Below are positions 7,072 to 14,475 of a DNA stretch of 41,764 bases, in pieces. This DNA is from a virus. The stretch is taken from positions 1 to 41,764 of IMG/VR virus record IMGVR_UViG_3300019093_001318. The stretch is one strand, 5' to 3'. Numbering within the stretch: position 1 is the first letter of the stretch; every line of letters begins with the position of its first letter. Under the pieces are notes generated by a model, which did not search any database, was not told where the DNA came from, and saw only the letters and a list, made by a program, of their open reading frames with translations. The translations under genes were made by a program, and so were the position numbers.

Positions 7072-9221
7072 AAATTGTAATCCTTTATGCTTATGGTTCC
7101 TATCATGCCTGCATGTATGACACATTGATAATAAATTGTGTCTGGAGTTGCACTATTAGGAGTGAACATCACCCTGCCTGATGCAATGCCAGATGCCACA
7201 TCATTGTTGTAAGCACCATCAACAGATGAAGAGGTGTTGCCATTGGATACTCTCAAGGCAAAAGGGTGTGATGGTGTTAACACTATGAAATCATAATTGG
7301 TGCCTCTGAAACATGTCAGAGAGGGATTGCCTGTGCCTATTTGACTGACATTATAAGATAGCCCCACATTTGTTATTTCCAGAGGAATGTAACTGCTACT
7401 ATACACCAGAGCAGGAGGTGTAGCCAGAGTTGGTGTAGGTGTAGGTGTGGGCGTTTTTGTAGGTGTTCTGGTAGGTGTTATGGATGGTGTTATAGTAATT
7501 GTGGGTGTCACAGAAGGTGTCATGGAAGGTGTGCATGTGCTGGTCGGTGTAACAGAGATTGTGGGTGTCACAGTGGGGGTAGGTGTGGGTGATAATCCAG
7601 GAGTGAGTGTAACTGTGGGGGTCATTGAAATGGTGGGGGTAACAGAAGGAGTCGGTGTTGGTGTTGCAACAGTACTTGTGGGAGTGGGGGTGGGTGTGGC
7701 TGCACATGCACCAGGGCTGACATTCAATGCAAAAAGAGCTGATGTATCACCTGTTCTGTAAAGACCAGACAGAGGGGGCAAGTATTTATTGAATCCATTT
7801 TGTCCATCACCCTCCCAGTTTTGATAACCCGTGAGTGAATGGTACAGCAATAATCCTGCTACATTAGAAGACAGCACCCAAGTCTGTGAAGAGTAATTGT
7901 ACACAAGAAATGGATTGACGTCACCTGATCTGGTTCTTGTGTATCTATAAACATTTTCTGCATTGCCGCCAGCAATGCCTGTTCCTGCAGTAATGAGCCT
8001 GGTGTATGTGCCATTAAAAATACTGTTAGGATCAGCAGCTGATATGCATACAGAATTATAATACACACCAGGCTCTATGTATGCATCTTGTATGTAACCT
8101 AAAACATTTGCATAACGTCCTGATGGTGCAACATATACGTTATCAGATGCACTTAAAGCCCAGTATGTGAAGCTTGGTTCCTCTCCACTGGCTGCTACGA
8201 TAAACCTATTTGCAAAAAGTGTCTGATGGCAAAACGTGTTGTTTCCGCGTGCATTAGTCATCCTGTAAATAGGTCCAGATACAAAATTTGTGAAAACATA
8301 GGTACCATCCAGCCACCCATATGTATAAGGTATACCATTTGCAAAATCATATGTGCCTGCTATTCTGTATGATGCAGGAAATACAGGTGATGCAGTAGGG
8401 GTTACAGTGGGGGTTGCAGTGGGTGAAGGTGAAGGTGTGAGTGTGATAGTTGGTGTAATAGATGGGGTAGGAGTACATGTTTTGGTTGGTGTTAAGGAAA
8501 TGGTTGGCGTGGGTGAGGGTGTTGGAGTCCTAGTGGGGGTAGGTGTTGGACAGCCCACACCATAATTGTATATTAATACACCTGGAGCAGGTGCAAAATT
8601 ATCATCTATATCAAGCCAAATATTGCTCAAAGGAGGTATATAGTTATTCATACCTGCATATGCAACAAAGTATGCAGTACCAAAGAACCCACCAGTAAAA
8701 AATACCCAGACCTCGTTGGGCTCTTCATAGAAAATTCTTTTGGAGCTATCAGCTGAGTTTACATAACCATAAGGCTTGTTATTTGCATCTCCTGTGTAAA
8801 AGCCATCAAAACCAAGATCAGGCCGATAAAGATCAGCACCACTCAGCATAAAACATGATTGCCATGGAGCAGGTGTAGGTGTGTTGGTGGGCGTGGGTGT
8901 AGGTGTCTGAGAAGGTGTGGGTGTTTGAGAGGGTGTTATGGAAGGTGTTATGGTGATTGTGGGTGTCACAGAAGGTGTCACAGATGGTGTTACTGTAGGT
9001 GTAGGCGCAGGTGTTTCAGAAGGCGTCGGAGTATTTGTAGATGTGGGTGTTGGTGTTGGAGTTACAGGTGTTTCTGTTGGAGTAGGGGTGTAGATTACTA
9101 TAGGTGCTGCAATTCTATTTGGATTTTGCTGATACAGTGTGTTGCCTATCCTTGTTAGATTATCCACTGCTGCTCTTTGTCTTCGCAGTAAATCTTTGTA
9201 ATCTTGATAGTATACCGGCAT
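7068..9221 (-). CDS. Modular virion protein with Thr-Pro linkers and C-terminal cupredoxin
   Basis: A 717-residue protein. The N-terminus ([22 protein letters not shown]) is a diverged form of the shared anchor. Three Thr/Pro linkers (~40-114, ~220-277, ~507-600) separate two regions of unrecognised, probably beta-rich sequence that share short motifs ([11 protein letters not shown] and [25 protein letters not shown]). The last ~115 residues are a cupredoxin-like domain nearly identical to that of the 4459-7002 protein, with HPFAL and [12 protein letters not shown] keeping the His, Cys, His, Met ligand set. A late promoter lies 6 nt upstream and a protease-start relic follows. I infer a display or fibre protein. 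Copper binding is predicted from motif only. Confidence 0.7.
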   Translation of the reverse strand: MPVYYQDYKDLLRRQRAAVDNLTRIGNTLYQQNPNRIAAPIVIYTPTPTETPVTPTPTPTSTNTPTPSETPAPTPTVTPSVTPSVTPTITITPSITPSQTPTPSQTPTPTPTNTPTPAPWQSCFMLSGADLYRPDLGFDGFYTGDANNKPYGYVNSADSSKRIFYEEPNEVWVFFTGGFFGTAYFVAYAGMNNYIPPLSNIWLDIDDNFAPAPGVLIYNYGVGCPTPTPTRTPTPSPTPTISLTPTKTCTPTPSITPTITLTPSPSPTATPTVTPTASPVFPASYRIAGTYDFANGIPYTYGWLDGTYVFTNFVSGPIYRMTNARGNNTFCHQTLFANRFIVAASGEEPSFTYWALSASDNVYVAPSGRYANVLGYIQDAYIEPGVYYNSVCISAADPNSIFNGTYTRLITAGTGIAGGNAENVYRYTRTRSGDVNPFLVYNYSSQTWVLSSNVAGLLLYHSLTGYQNWEGDGQNGFNKYLPPLSGLYRTGDTSALFALNVSPGACAATPTPTPTSTVATPTPTPSVTPTISMTPTVTLTPGLSPTPTPTVTPTISVTPTSTCTPSMTPSVTPTITITPSITPTRTPTKTPTPTPTPTLATPPALVYSSSYIPLEITNVGLSYNVSQIGTGNPSLTCFRGTNYDFIVLTPSHPFALRVSNGNTSSSVDGAYNNDVASGIASGRVMFTPNSATPDTIYYQCVIHAGMIGTISIKDYNL

Positions 9222-9227
9222 GTATAG

Positions 9228-9235
9228 TATTTATG
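9228..9235 (-). promoter_or_regulatory. Late promoter CATAAATA, 6 nt before the start at 9221
   Basis: Minus strand reads CATAAATA-CTATAC-ATG, with no room for a ribosome binding site. Confidence 0.65.
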
Positions 9236-9267
9236 TCTTCATATAACACTATGTATTAAGTGAGATA

Positions 9268-9723
9268 TTGATCCTAAGAAGACATACATTAACTATTGAT
9301 GTGATAATCACTGCTGTTAATGTTGCTCCGTTTACCATTTTGCATGGGATCAGAAAATCTGACATTTTCAAACATCAGCTGCTGGCAAGATTTCCTTCGC
9401 TTGCTGCAGACGTACATAGCTTCTATGGCAATCCAAACTGTTCCTGTAAGAACAACATCATAAAGACTGTTCGCGAGAATTATGATAACTTTAAGCATTT
9501 CATAGAAGAGTTTGTTGTGCAGAACCCTTCCATAGACATAACAGACATACCCAACATGGGTGCCATACCTGATGCACCCAAGATGATTGCTGGTGAGACT
9601 TACACCATTCATAAGGATGAATTAAAAACATTTTATTCAAATTTTCTTGTCAAAGAGAGGTGTGCCTACAAGTCATGCACCATTGTGCCTGAAGGTGACA
9701 ATTTGAGGCTTTATTTCCTATGA
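9268..9723 (+). CDS. Hypothetical protein
   Basis: A 151-residue protein that I do not recognise. It has one Cys-rich patch (GNPNCSCKNNI) and a second pair (RCAYKSC) that might bind a metal. The start is uncertain: TTG at 9268 is preceded by a promoter-like TTAAGTG at the usual 6-nt distance, while a GTG (residue 12, in IDVIITAV) is also possible. It overlaps the next gene by ATGA, so the two are probably expressed together. Confidence 0.55.
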   Translation: MILRRHTLTIDVIITAVNVAPFTILHGIRKSDIFKHQLLARFPSLAADVHSFYGNPNCSCKNNIIKTVRENYDNFKHFIEEFVVQNPSIDITDIPNMGAIPDAPKMIAGETYTIHKDELKTFYSNFLVKERCAYKSCTIVPEGDNLRLYFL

Positions 9724-10016
9724 TTGATGATGTAGCAGTATTTCTTTTAATGTCTCTCTCTCTGTCTCAAATGTTCAGCTTTTCAGAAGTATTTCTTCCA
9801 ATTAGAAATTTTATTGTAAAAATACCATACATAAGAAAGCCTCTGCTTTGTCCAGAATGTTGTAGCTTCTGGATGGGAATATTAACATCTGCCATGTTCA
9901 ACCCTTTCTTTGATATGTTTGATGCATACCATATTCTGTCAACTTTATTCTGCGGACTTGTCACTCATTTGGCAGCATGCTATCTGTACAAGATATACTT
10001 CAAGCTGCACACATAA
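9720..10016 (+). CDS. Small membrane protein, DUF1360-like
   Basis: A 98-residue protein with hydrophobic segments at about 6-30, 48-62 and 72-90. The motif LLCPECCSFWMG resembles the C-x2-C-x-FW-x-G signature of DUF1360-type membrane proteins found in phages and bacteria. It starts in an ATGA overlap with the preceding gene. Probably an inner-membrane protein; role unknown. Confidence 0.6.
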   Translation: MIDDVAVFLLMSLSLSQMFSFSEVFLPIRNFIVKIPYIRKPLLCPECCSFWMGILTSAMFNPFFDMFDAYHILSTLFCGLVTHLAACYLYKIYFKLHT

Positions 10017-10018
10017 CT

Positions 10019-10026
10019 AATAAATC
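10019..10026 (+). promoter_or_regulatory. Late-type promoter AATAAATC, 5 nt before GTG at 10032
   Basis: Plus strand reads AATAAATC-TATAT-GTG. The last base departs from the consensus, but the spacing is typical of this genome. Confidence 0.45.
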
Positions 10027-10031
10027 TATAT

Positions 10032-10850
10032 GTGGAGACAGTCATATACAGTTGCAATGCATCTCTGTCAAAAGAAGAAAAAATTTCTAACAACCTGGTA
10101 GCATGCAGAATTGGTGAAACACTTGGTGTTAGTGTCACACCTGTCGTCAATATTAAAGATCTTACTGGCAAAGGTATTGAAAAGGTTTTTAATCTGTGTG
10201 ACCATGACGAGCATACAGGATCTGGTTTGCACGAAAGTGTTTTAGAGTTAGAAGCTAGGGGCATTGTGTTCACAGGTGCAAACAGCACAGTGTTAGAACA
10301 GTTTGTTGATAAAAAGAAATGGCTCACTCGAGTGCATGGCATAGTACTGACACCAGCCAACTCTTTCTCTAGTGACTCGTTGCATGCCCCAGTGATACTC
10401 AAGAACAAATTCTCACATGGGAGCATGAAGTTGACCCCAGAGAGTGTATTATGTAGGATACCTGATACAATCGATGCAGACAGTTACCTGGAAGAATTTA
10501 TAGAAGGAGATGAATATAGTTATTGTGAAGTACCTGACATATTTGCAGTGTCAATCAAAAAACAAGTTGAGAGAAATAAGATTTGTGATTTTTATTACAA
10601 ATGGAGGAGAGCAGATATAGAGACATGTCAGCTGATACACCATCATGAGATTCACGATATTGCTGAAAAGATTAAGAATATTTTTGGTATAACTAGTTAT
10701 TTTCGAATAGATTATAGAATAAGAGACAATCAGCTGTTTGTGTTTGATGTGAATCCGAATTGTTATCTTGGAGAAAATGGTACACTTATGAAGGCTGCCA
10801 ACCTGCTGGGTATTACCTTTGAAGAGACTATTGAAAAAATTTATACCTGA
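10032..10850 (+). CDS. ATP-grasp ligase, D-Ala-D-Ala-ligase-like
   Basis: A 272-residue protein starting at GTG. Features of the ATP-grasp fold, closest in pattern to D-alanine-D-alanine ligases: LEARGIVFTGANS (73-85), a lysine-rich DKKKWL strand (93-98), YLEEFIEGDEYS (152-163), and FRIDYRIRDNQLFVFDVNPN (about 227-246) with Asp/Asn at the magnesium site, then GENGTLMKAA. It should join a carboxylate to an amine or similar acceptor using ATP. It is shorter than cellular Ddl (about 300-360 residues), mostly at the N-terminus. Acceptor unknown. Candidates include a dipeptide ligase affecting host peptidoglycan precursors or a ligase modifying a phage product. Confidence 0.7.
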   Translation: METVIYSCNASLSKEEKISNNLVACRIGETLGVSVTPVVNIKDLTGKGIEKVFNLCDHDEHTGSGLHESVLELEARGIVFTGANSTVLEQFVDKKKWLTRVHGIVLTPANSFSSDSLHAPVILKNKFSHGSMKLTPESVLCRIPDTIDADSYLEEFIEGDEYSYCEVPDIFAVSIKKQVERNKICDFYYKWRRADIETCQLIHHHEIHDIAEKIKNIFGITSYFRIDYRIRDNQLFVFDVNPNCYLGENGTLMKAANLLGITFEETIEKIYT

Positions 10851-10857
10851 CTAAGTA
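10850..10857 (+). promoter_or_regulatory. Late-type promoter ACTAAGTA, 5 nt before the start at 10863
   Basis: Plus strand reads ACTAAGTA-CTTAT-ATG: one mismatch in TAAATA, standard 5-nt spacing. It overlaps the end of the ATP-grasp gene. Confidence 0.45.
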
Positions 10858-10862
10858 CTTAT

Positions 10863-11309
10863 ATGAAAAATATGCTACCGTTTATTCTGTCACCGTTGTT
10901 AATGCTTGTAGGCTGTGTGACAACTCCATCAGGACAAGTCGATGCAACTGCATCTGTGGAAAATGCTATTCCTTATATTGCACCAGCTGTTACGCTCACA
11001 TGCACAGTTGTGCTTGATCAAGCTGTATCAGGCAGTGATCGGATTGAAAAAGCAAAAATGATCAACCATGTATCCACAATTGTAGAGAGTCTTACTCGTG
11101 GTACTGCTCCCACTCCGGATCAATTACAAAAAGCATTGCTTGATTATTTGCCTGCTGAAAAAACCCATTGGGTTAATTATGTAACTTCCATTAAAGATTT
11201 GTATGCAACACAATTTGCTAAAGTTGGGGGCAACACAAAGCTAGCCATTGATGTGCTCAATGCCATCGCCAAAGGATGCAGAGATGCTACTGCTAGTTAT
11301 GTTGAGTAA
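10863..11309 (+). CDS. Putative lipoprotein
   Basis: A 148-residue protein with a lipoprotein signal peptide: MKNMLPFILSPLLMLVGC, with the lipobox LVGC and acylated Cys18. The rest is mainly helical by pattern and has no motif I know. It leads a cluster with a small hydrophobic protein and a second lipoprotein, 2 nt before the next start. It is likely anchored to the outer or inner membrane facing the periplasm. The cluster looks like lysis genes, so a spanin-like role is possible, but it lacks the short Pro-rich form of typical o-spanins. Confidence 0.6.
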   Translation: MKNMLPFILSPLLMLVGCVTTPSGQVDATASVENAIPYIAPAVTLTCTVVLDQAVSGSDRIEKAKMINHVSTIVESLTRGTAPTPDQLQKALLDYLPAEKTHWVNYVTSIKDLYATQFAKVGGNTKLAIDVLNAIAKGCRDATASYVE

Positions 11310-11311
11310 TT

Positions 11312-11512
11312 ATGCCTACTGGAATATTTGAAGCTGTATTGGGGGCAATCTCTGGCATATTTGCAGCTATTAATAATGTGTTTGGTGCAAAAAATACCAA
11401 GGAAATGAAAGATCGTCAGCTCAATCAAAAAGATATAAACTTTGAATCGGACATAGAAGCAGCCATAAGGGAGAAAGATGTCAAAAAAATACGCGACACT
11501 CTTGCTGAGTAG
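11312..11512 (+). CDS. Small protein with hydrophobic N-terminus
   Basis: A 66-residue protein. Residues 4-26 are hydrophobic and glycine-containing; the rest (KNTKEMKDRQLNQKD...) is highly charged and probably a coiled coil. That arrangement resembles small holins or inner-membrane spanin subunits. Its last 35 nt overlap the next lipoprotein gene in another frame. Overlapping membrane-protein and lipoprotein genes are a known spanin layout, which supports a lysis role by context only. Confidence 0.5.
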   Translation: MPTGIFEAVLGAISGIFAAINNVFGAKNTKEMKDRQLNQKDINFESDIEAAIREKDVKKIRDTLAE

Positions 11513-11897
11513 TATTCTTATTGCTGGTTGCACCACAGTCACACCAGACAAGGTGCGGGATGAGATTGCATCCTATGATGCATCAACCCCCACTCAATAT
11601 GATGCACAGAACTCTGGGTTCATTGGATTCATGGATGATGGTCGTGGGTTACTCACTGCATTTGGTGTGCTGCGGTACAACACTCTCATCAAGGCGTACA
11701 ACATAAGATTCAAGTCATACAAAGGTGTAGCTCTTGTGGAGAACGCTGGCATAACAGAGTTTACAGATAAACTTGGCAACAGACTGTCTGTGATGGATCA
11801 ACAGCATTTGGTGTATTATGCCATTCTCAATACATGGCGCAAAGAAGGCAAAGAGCCTGACTCCATTTGGGACAAGACAAAAGATTTACTTAAGTAA
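11478..11897 (+). CDS. Putative lipoprotein
   Basis: A 139-residue protein with signal peptide MSKKYATLLLSSILIAGC; the lipobox is IAGC with Cys18. The start lies inside the preceding gene, overlapping it by 35 nt. The mature part has no family I recognise. Its final codons lie in a palindrome shared with the convergent holin-like gene, so both proteins end in LLK. With 10863 and 11312 it forms a compact envelope cluster next to the cell-wall enzymes. Confidence 0.6.
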   Translation: MSKKYATLLLSSILIAGCTTVTPDKVRDEIASYDASTPTQYDAQNSGFIGFMDDGRGLLTAFGVLRYNTLIKAYNIRFKSYKGVALVENAGITEFTDKLGNRLSVMDQQHLVYYAILNTWRKEGKEPDSIWDKTKDLLK

Positions 11898-11903
11898 AGT
11901 CTT
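11881..11903. terminator. Palindromic convergent gene end
   Basis: A perfect 14-bp palindrome TTTACTTAAGTAAA (11885-11898) flanked by AAGA and TCTT arms (one bulged G) covers the overlapping 3' ends of the convergent genes 11478-11897 and 11886-12137. It would fold in RNA from either strand and may act as a bidirectional terminator, although it lacks a U-run. Confidence 0.4.
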
Positions 11904-12137
11904 GGTTTCCGTTAACAGTTGGGTCTTGTTTCTTCTCTCTGCAGCTCTACTCACAGACTGATCAAGAAAAGCTCGCACTGCAATGAGCCCTTGCAGAATG
12001 ATGTTGGCCACTAGCATTACTAGTGGCACTGGTTCAATATCCGAGAAGTGTTGATACTTGCTGATGTCAGTGACAAGCGCAGCAAGCGCAGCAATAGAAA
12101 AGTATAGAATGCCTCTAGTCCAAGTACTTTCCTTCAT
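11886..12137 (-). CDS. Holin-like two-helix membrane protein
   Basis: An 83-residue protein with two predicted transmembrane helices (about 9-24 and 36-58) joined by a short acidic turn (SDIEP), and a charged C-terminal tail (SRAAERRNKTQ...). Size and topology fit class II holins, which open the inner membrane for endolysins. Two muralytic enzymes lie within 3 kb. A late promoter is 5 nt upstream of the ATG. No sequence family can be named, so the holin call rests on topology and context. Confidence 0.5.
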   Translation of the reverse strand: MKESTWTRGILYFSIAALAALVTDISKYQHFSDIEPVPLVMLVANIILQGLIAVRAFLDQSVSRAAERRNKTQLLTETKTLLK

Positions 12138-12142
12138 GAAAG

Positions 12143-12150
12143 TATTTAGG
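12143..12150 (-). promoter_or_regulatory. Late promoter CCTAAATA, 5 nt before the start at 12137
   Basis: Minus strand reads CCTAAATA-CTTTC-ATG. CTAAATA is the form reported for T4-like cyanophage late promoters. Confidence 0.6.
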
Positions 12151-12160
12151 CAGAGAACTT

Positions 12161-12355
12161 TTATTTCTTAATCTTCCTGCTGTTTCTAACTTCTGAAATT
12201 TTCTTGCGCTCTGCCTTGCAGATATCTGCAATTGCTTTCAATCCTTTGCGAAGTCTTGAGGAAGCAGCATTCTGTTTCTTGTCGAAGAACTTTTCAAAGT
12301 CTGTCTGTAATGTTTGGGCCGAGTTAACTATTTGTTCAATGAAGTTATTTTCCAT
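12161..12355 (-). CDS. Small basic protein, histone H1/Hc1-like
   Basis: A 64-residue protein rich in Lys and Arg, starting MENNFIEQIVNSAQTLQTDF. The pattern SAQTLQTDFEKFFDKKQNAASSRLRKGLKAI resembles bacterial and chlamydial H1-like Hc1 proteins, which bind and compact DNA. I preferred the ATG at 12355 over one 11 codons upstream because the latter adds a hydrophobic stretch foreign to the family. It could act on host nucleoid or phage DNA. Confidence 0.5.
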   Translation of the reverse strand: MENNFIEQIVNSAQTLQTDFEKFFDKKQNAASSRLRKGLKAIADICKAERKKISEVRNSRKIKK

Positions 12356-12399
12356 ATATCTATATACTATAATAATAAAAAAAATCAACTCAAATAAAG

Positions 12400-12407
12400 A
12401 TTAAATA
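12400..12407 (+). promoter_or_regulatory. Late promoter ATTAAATA, 5 nt before the start at 12413
   Basis: Plus strand reads ATTAAATA-ATTAC-ATG. It lies in the divergent gap with the H1-like gene. Confidence 0.6.
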
Positions 12408-12412
12408 ATTAC

Positions 12413-12574
12413 ATGAGTGAAGAACGGAAGAAAATCACTGCTGACTTTGTGCTTGATCTATACAATCAAGCCAAGAAGAACAAAGGACTGAAGAAAGAAG
12501 AACTCATGAAAAAGGTGATCTTCTTCTCACAGCATCTGAATGAACGTCTTAACTTGAAGAAGATTTCTGCTTAA
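12413..12574 (+). CDS. Small charged hypothetical protein
   Basis: A 53-residue protein, MSEERKKITADFVLDLYNQA to ...LNLKKISA, mostly helical and rich in Lys/Glu. A promoter at the standard distance supports it. It overlaps the convergent zinc-ribbon gene by 4 nt at its stop codon. No family recognised; a small DNA-, RNA- or protein-binding factor is possible. Confidence 0.55.
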   Translation: MSEERKKITADFVLDLYNQAKKNKGLKKEELMKKVIFFSQHLNERLNLKKISA

Positions 12575-12786
12575 TTTGATATTTCTCTCTCTATCTCTTC
12601 TGCAATTTTTATTATATTCTTCTTTGATTTTGTGAACCGGTATGCTCCACATGTTGGGCAGATATGTTCCTCTCTAAGAACAATTGTGTCACAGCTCTCA
12701 CATGCTTTAAAGGCTTCTGGGTTCTCTATTACACGCTTAATTATCCTCAGCCTGGCTGATTCAAACCTTGAGCTCTTGCTACCCAT
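12571..12786 (-). CDS. Small zinc-ribbon protein
   Basis: A 71-residue protein with two CxxC pairs, C29/C32 (ACESCDT) and C43/C46 (HICPTCGAYRF), spaced as in a zinc ribbon. A basic N-terminus (RFESARLRIIKRVIENPEA) precedes it. The layout matches short zinc-ribbon proteins that I associate with Verrucomicrobiota-like genomes; that is from memory and not tested. A late promoter lies 6 nt upstream. It could bind nucleic acid or the ribosome. Confidence 0.6.
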   Translation of the reverse strand: MGSKSSRFESARLRIIKRVIENPEAFKACESCDTIVLREEHICPTCGAYRFTKSKKNIIKIAEEIEREISN

Positions 12787-12792
12787 TTTAAT

Positions 12793-12800
12793 TATTTAGT
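12793..12800 (-). promoter_or_regulatory. Late promoter ACTAAATA, 6 nt before the start at 12786
   Basis: Minus strand reads ACTAAATA-ATTAAA-ATG. Confidence 0.6.
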
Positions 12801-12827
12801 TGTTTTTTCAACAACAAACGTTGATTT

Positions 12828-12833
12828 TATAAT
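12828..12833 (+). promoter_or_regulatory. Possible sigma70 -10 TATAAT for the gene at 12855
   Basis: TATAAT lies 21 nt before the ATG, with a weak TTTTCA at -35 distance (17-bp spacer). If used, it gives a short leader instead of a leaderless transcript. Confidence 0.4.
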
Positions 12834-12854
12834 CATTGTATTTACCATTATTCA

Positions 12855-13292
12855 ATGGAAAAGAATATTGTTTCTTGGCGCACTGTGACATCATTGTGCT
12901 CCAAGCTAGTGGAACGGCTCAAGGACAATTATCCCAATATCAATGATTACAACATCATAGGATTGAGCAGAGGTGGGCTTGTGCCAAGTGTCATGGTGAG
13001 CAATATGCTCAATATACGCAAGGTGCATTCTTTGGGAATTAAATCTTATGATAATGAACAACAGGGTGCACCTGAATTATATCAAGTACCCAATCTGAGC
13101 ATGCTGAGCAAGATATTGGTTATAGATGATATATCTGATACAGGTGATAGCTTCATAAATACAAAAGATATGTTGGAAGGCAAGGATGTAATCACAGCTT
13201 CTCTTTTTATTAAAAACAATACAAAATATAAGCCTGATGTATACATTAAGAGTGTTGATACAGCAGTATGGGTTGTATTTCCCTGGGAGTAA
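12855..13292 (+). CDS. Phosphoribosyltransferase
   Basis: A 145-residue type I phosphoribosyltransferase. The PRPP-binding loop ILVIDDISDTGDS spans residues 87-99 and the pyrophosphate loop SRGGLVP residues 38-44. Size and motifs are closest to hypoxanthine/xanthine-type enzymes (Gpt/Hpt), which make IMP, XMP or GMP from a free base and PRPP. The base specificity cannot be read. With GMP reductase, the formyltransferase and QueF elsewhere in the window, a purine-salvage or modified-purine role fits. Its stop codon forms part of the next gene's promoter. Confidence 0.8.
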   Translation: MEKNIVSWRTVTSLCSKLVERLKDNYPNINDYNIIGLSRGGLVPSVMVSNMLNIRKVHSLGIKSYDNEQQGAPELYQVPNLSMLSKILVIDDISDTGDSFINTKDMLEGKDVITASLFIKNNTKYKPDVYIKSVDTAVWVVFPWE

Positions 13293-13295
13293 ATA
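13288..13295 (+). promoter_or_regulatory. Late promoter AGTAAATA, 5 nt before the start at 13301
   Basis: Plus strand reads AGTAAATA-ATTGT-ATG. The TAA is also the stop codon of the phosphoribosyltransferase gene. Confidence 0.55.
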
Positions 13296-13300
13296 ATTGT

Positions 13301-13801
13301 ATGAGAGAAAAGTTTGAAAAGGCTATGAAGTTTGTAAGAGTAGCTGAAGGTGATTATTTTAACCACCCTAATGATCCAGGTGGTGAGACCATGTATGGTA
13401 TTACCAAGAGAGATTATCCAGATTTAGATATTAAAAATCTCTCACGTGAAAAAGCCGATGATATCTTTTTTGAAGATTACTGGTCTTTGTGTTCTGCAGA
13501 AAAACTTCCAGAACCGGTATACATCTCCTATTTCGACTCTGTTGTTAATACAGGTCGTAAGCAAGCTAATAGATTTCTTCAGCGCGCCTTGGGTGTAGTA
13601 GCAGACGGTATTGTGGGTCCAGTAACTTTAGAGTCAGTTGAAAAGGCAGATGCTAAGGAATTAGCGGCTAAAATTGTTGATCAGCGTCAGACTTTTTACG
13701 AAAACTTGTCTATAAATAAACCTAAATTGAAAGTATTTCTAAAGGGTTGGACCAACAGGAACACCAATCTTAAACACTTCATTACCAACACTGCTGCATA
13801 A
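13301..13801 (+). CDS. GH108-type N-acetylmuramidase (endolysin)
   Basis: A 166-residue protein. Residues 10-36 hold the family signature with catalytic Glu16 in VAEGDYFNHPNDPGGETMYG, followed by GITKRDYP. The middle has SVVNTGRKQANRFLQRALG, and the C-terminal half (VVADGIVGPVTLESV) is the peptidoglycan-binding part usual in GH108 proteins. It cuts the glycan strand of peptidoglycan. No signal peptide, so it would need a holin to reach the wall; a holin-like gene is at 11886. The ATG at 13301 was chosen for the promoter spacing and family alignment. Confidence 0.85.
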   Translation: MREKFEKAMKFVRVAEGDYFNHPNDPGGETMYGITKRDYPDLDIKNLSREKADDIFFEDYWSLCSAEKLPEPVYISYFDSVVNTGRKQANRFLQRALGVVADGIVGPVTLESVEKADAKELAAKIVDQRQTFYENLSINKPKLKVFLKGWTNRNTNLKHFITNTAA

Positions 13802-13851
13802 AGCTGTTGATGTTAATTGATGTTCCTGTACAATTGATTAAATATTACATA

Positions 13852-13865
13852 AGAGCAATTGCTCT
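13852..13865. repeat. 14-bp perfect palindrome AGAGCAATTGCTCT
   Basis: It lies in the 108-bp gap before the 3D-domain gene. A second small inverted repeat (ACTGT-AATA-ACAGT) follows about 20 bp on. They may be an operator or a weak terminator of the GH108 gene. Confidence 0.4.
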
Positions 13866-13909
13866 CTCTACTGTGACCGGTAGACACTGTAATAACAGTA
13901 CCCAAATAT

Positions 13910-14467
13910 ATGAACAAAATAAAAATACTAAAACTAATGGCACTATGTATCCTAGTCTGTGTAACACCATGTTGCATAACATCTTATACAGAAAAGCAGT
14001 TTGAGATTAAGGATCTCAAAGCAGAGCTCAAGGCAATGGCTGTGACACAGGAGAGAGAAGCAGCCAAGCGGATTACTGTGAAGAATGAGGGTATTAACTA
14101 TCGCGGTATTCTTATTCCTGAAACAAATAGCAAATCTTTAAAAATTCTTACAGTACGACTGACAGTGTACTGGGCTCGAGGCGGTTCAACTGATGCTGAT
14201 AGCAGTAAACTTCGTAGTTCAACAGGGTACACGCTCAAGCAAGGTGACTCCATTGCAGTGGACCCACGCATCATACCTTATAACAAGGAAGTTATTATTC
14301 CCAATGTGGGGTTGGTCAGAGCTGTGGATACTGGCAGTGCAGTGAGAGCACGCACAGCATCCAGCGGGAAGCTGCCAGTTGTCGATGTGTTTTTTGTTAA
14401 TAAGAAAGATGCTGAATATTTTGCTAATAATAATCCAAAAATAGTAAAAATTGCTGTACTCAATTAA
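13910..14467 (+). CDS. Exported 3D-domain protein (cell-wall hydrolase type)
   Basis: A 185-residue protein with a hydrophobic signal (about 8-22, LMALCILVCVTPCC; possibly a lipoprotein via one of the Cys). A coiled region (about 28-55) precedes a 3D (Asp-Asp-Asp) domain: SIAVDPRIIPYNKEVIIPNVG, then VRAVDTGSAVRAR, then VVDVFF, giving the three conserved Asp of the double-psi barrel related to MltA and RlpA. These domains are linked to peptidoglycan glycan cleavage. It sits between two muramidase genes and probably helps lysis from the periplasm. Confidence 0.75.
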   Translation: MNKIKILKLMALCILVCVTPCCITSYTEKQFEIKDLKAELKAMAVTQEREAAKRITVKNEGINYRGILIPETNSKSLKILTVRLTVYWARGGSTDADSSKLRSSTGYTLKQGDSIAVDPRIIPYNKEVIIPNVGLVRAVDTGSAVRARTASSGKLPVVDVFFVNKKDAEYFANNNPKIVKIAVLN

Positions 14468-14470
14468 ATA
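14463..14470 (+). promoter_or_regulatory. Late promoter ATTAAATA, 5 nt before GTG at 14476
   Basis: Plus strand reads ATTAAATA-TTTGT-GTG. The TAA is the stop codon of the 3D-domain gene. The spacing supports the GTG start. Confidence 0.55.
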
Positions 14471-14475
14471 TTTGT

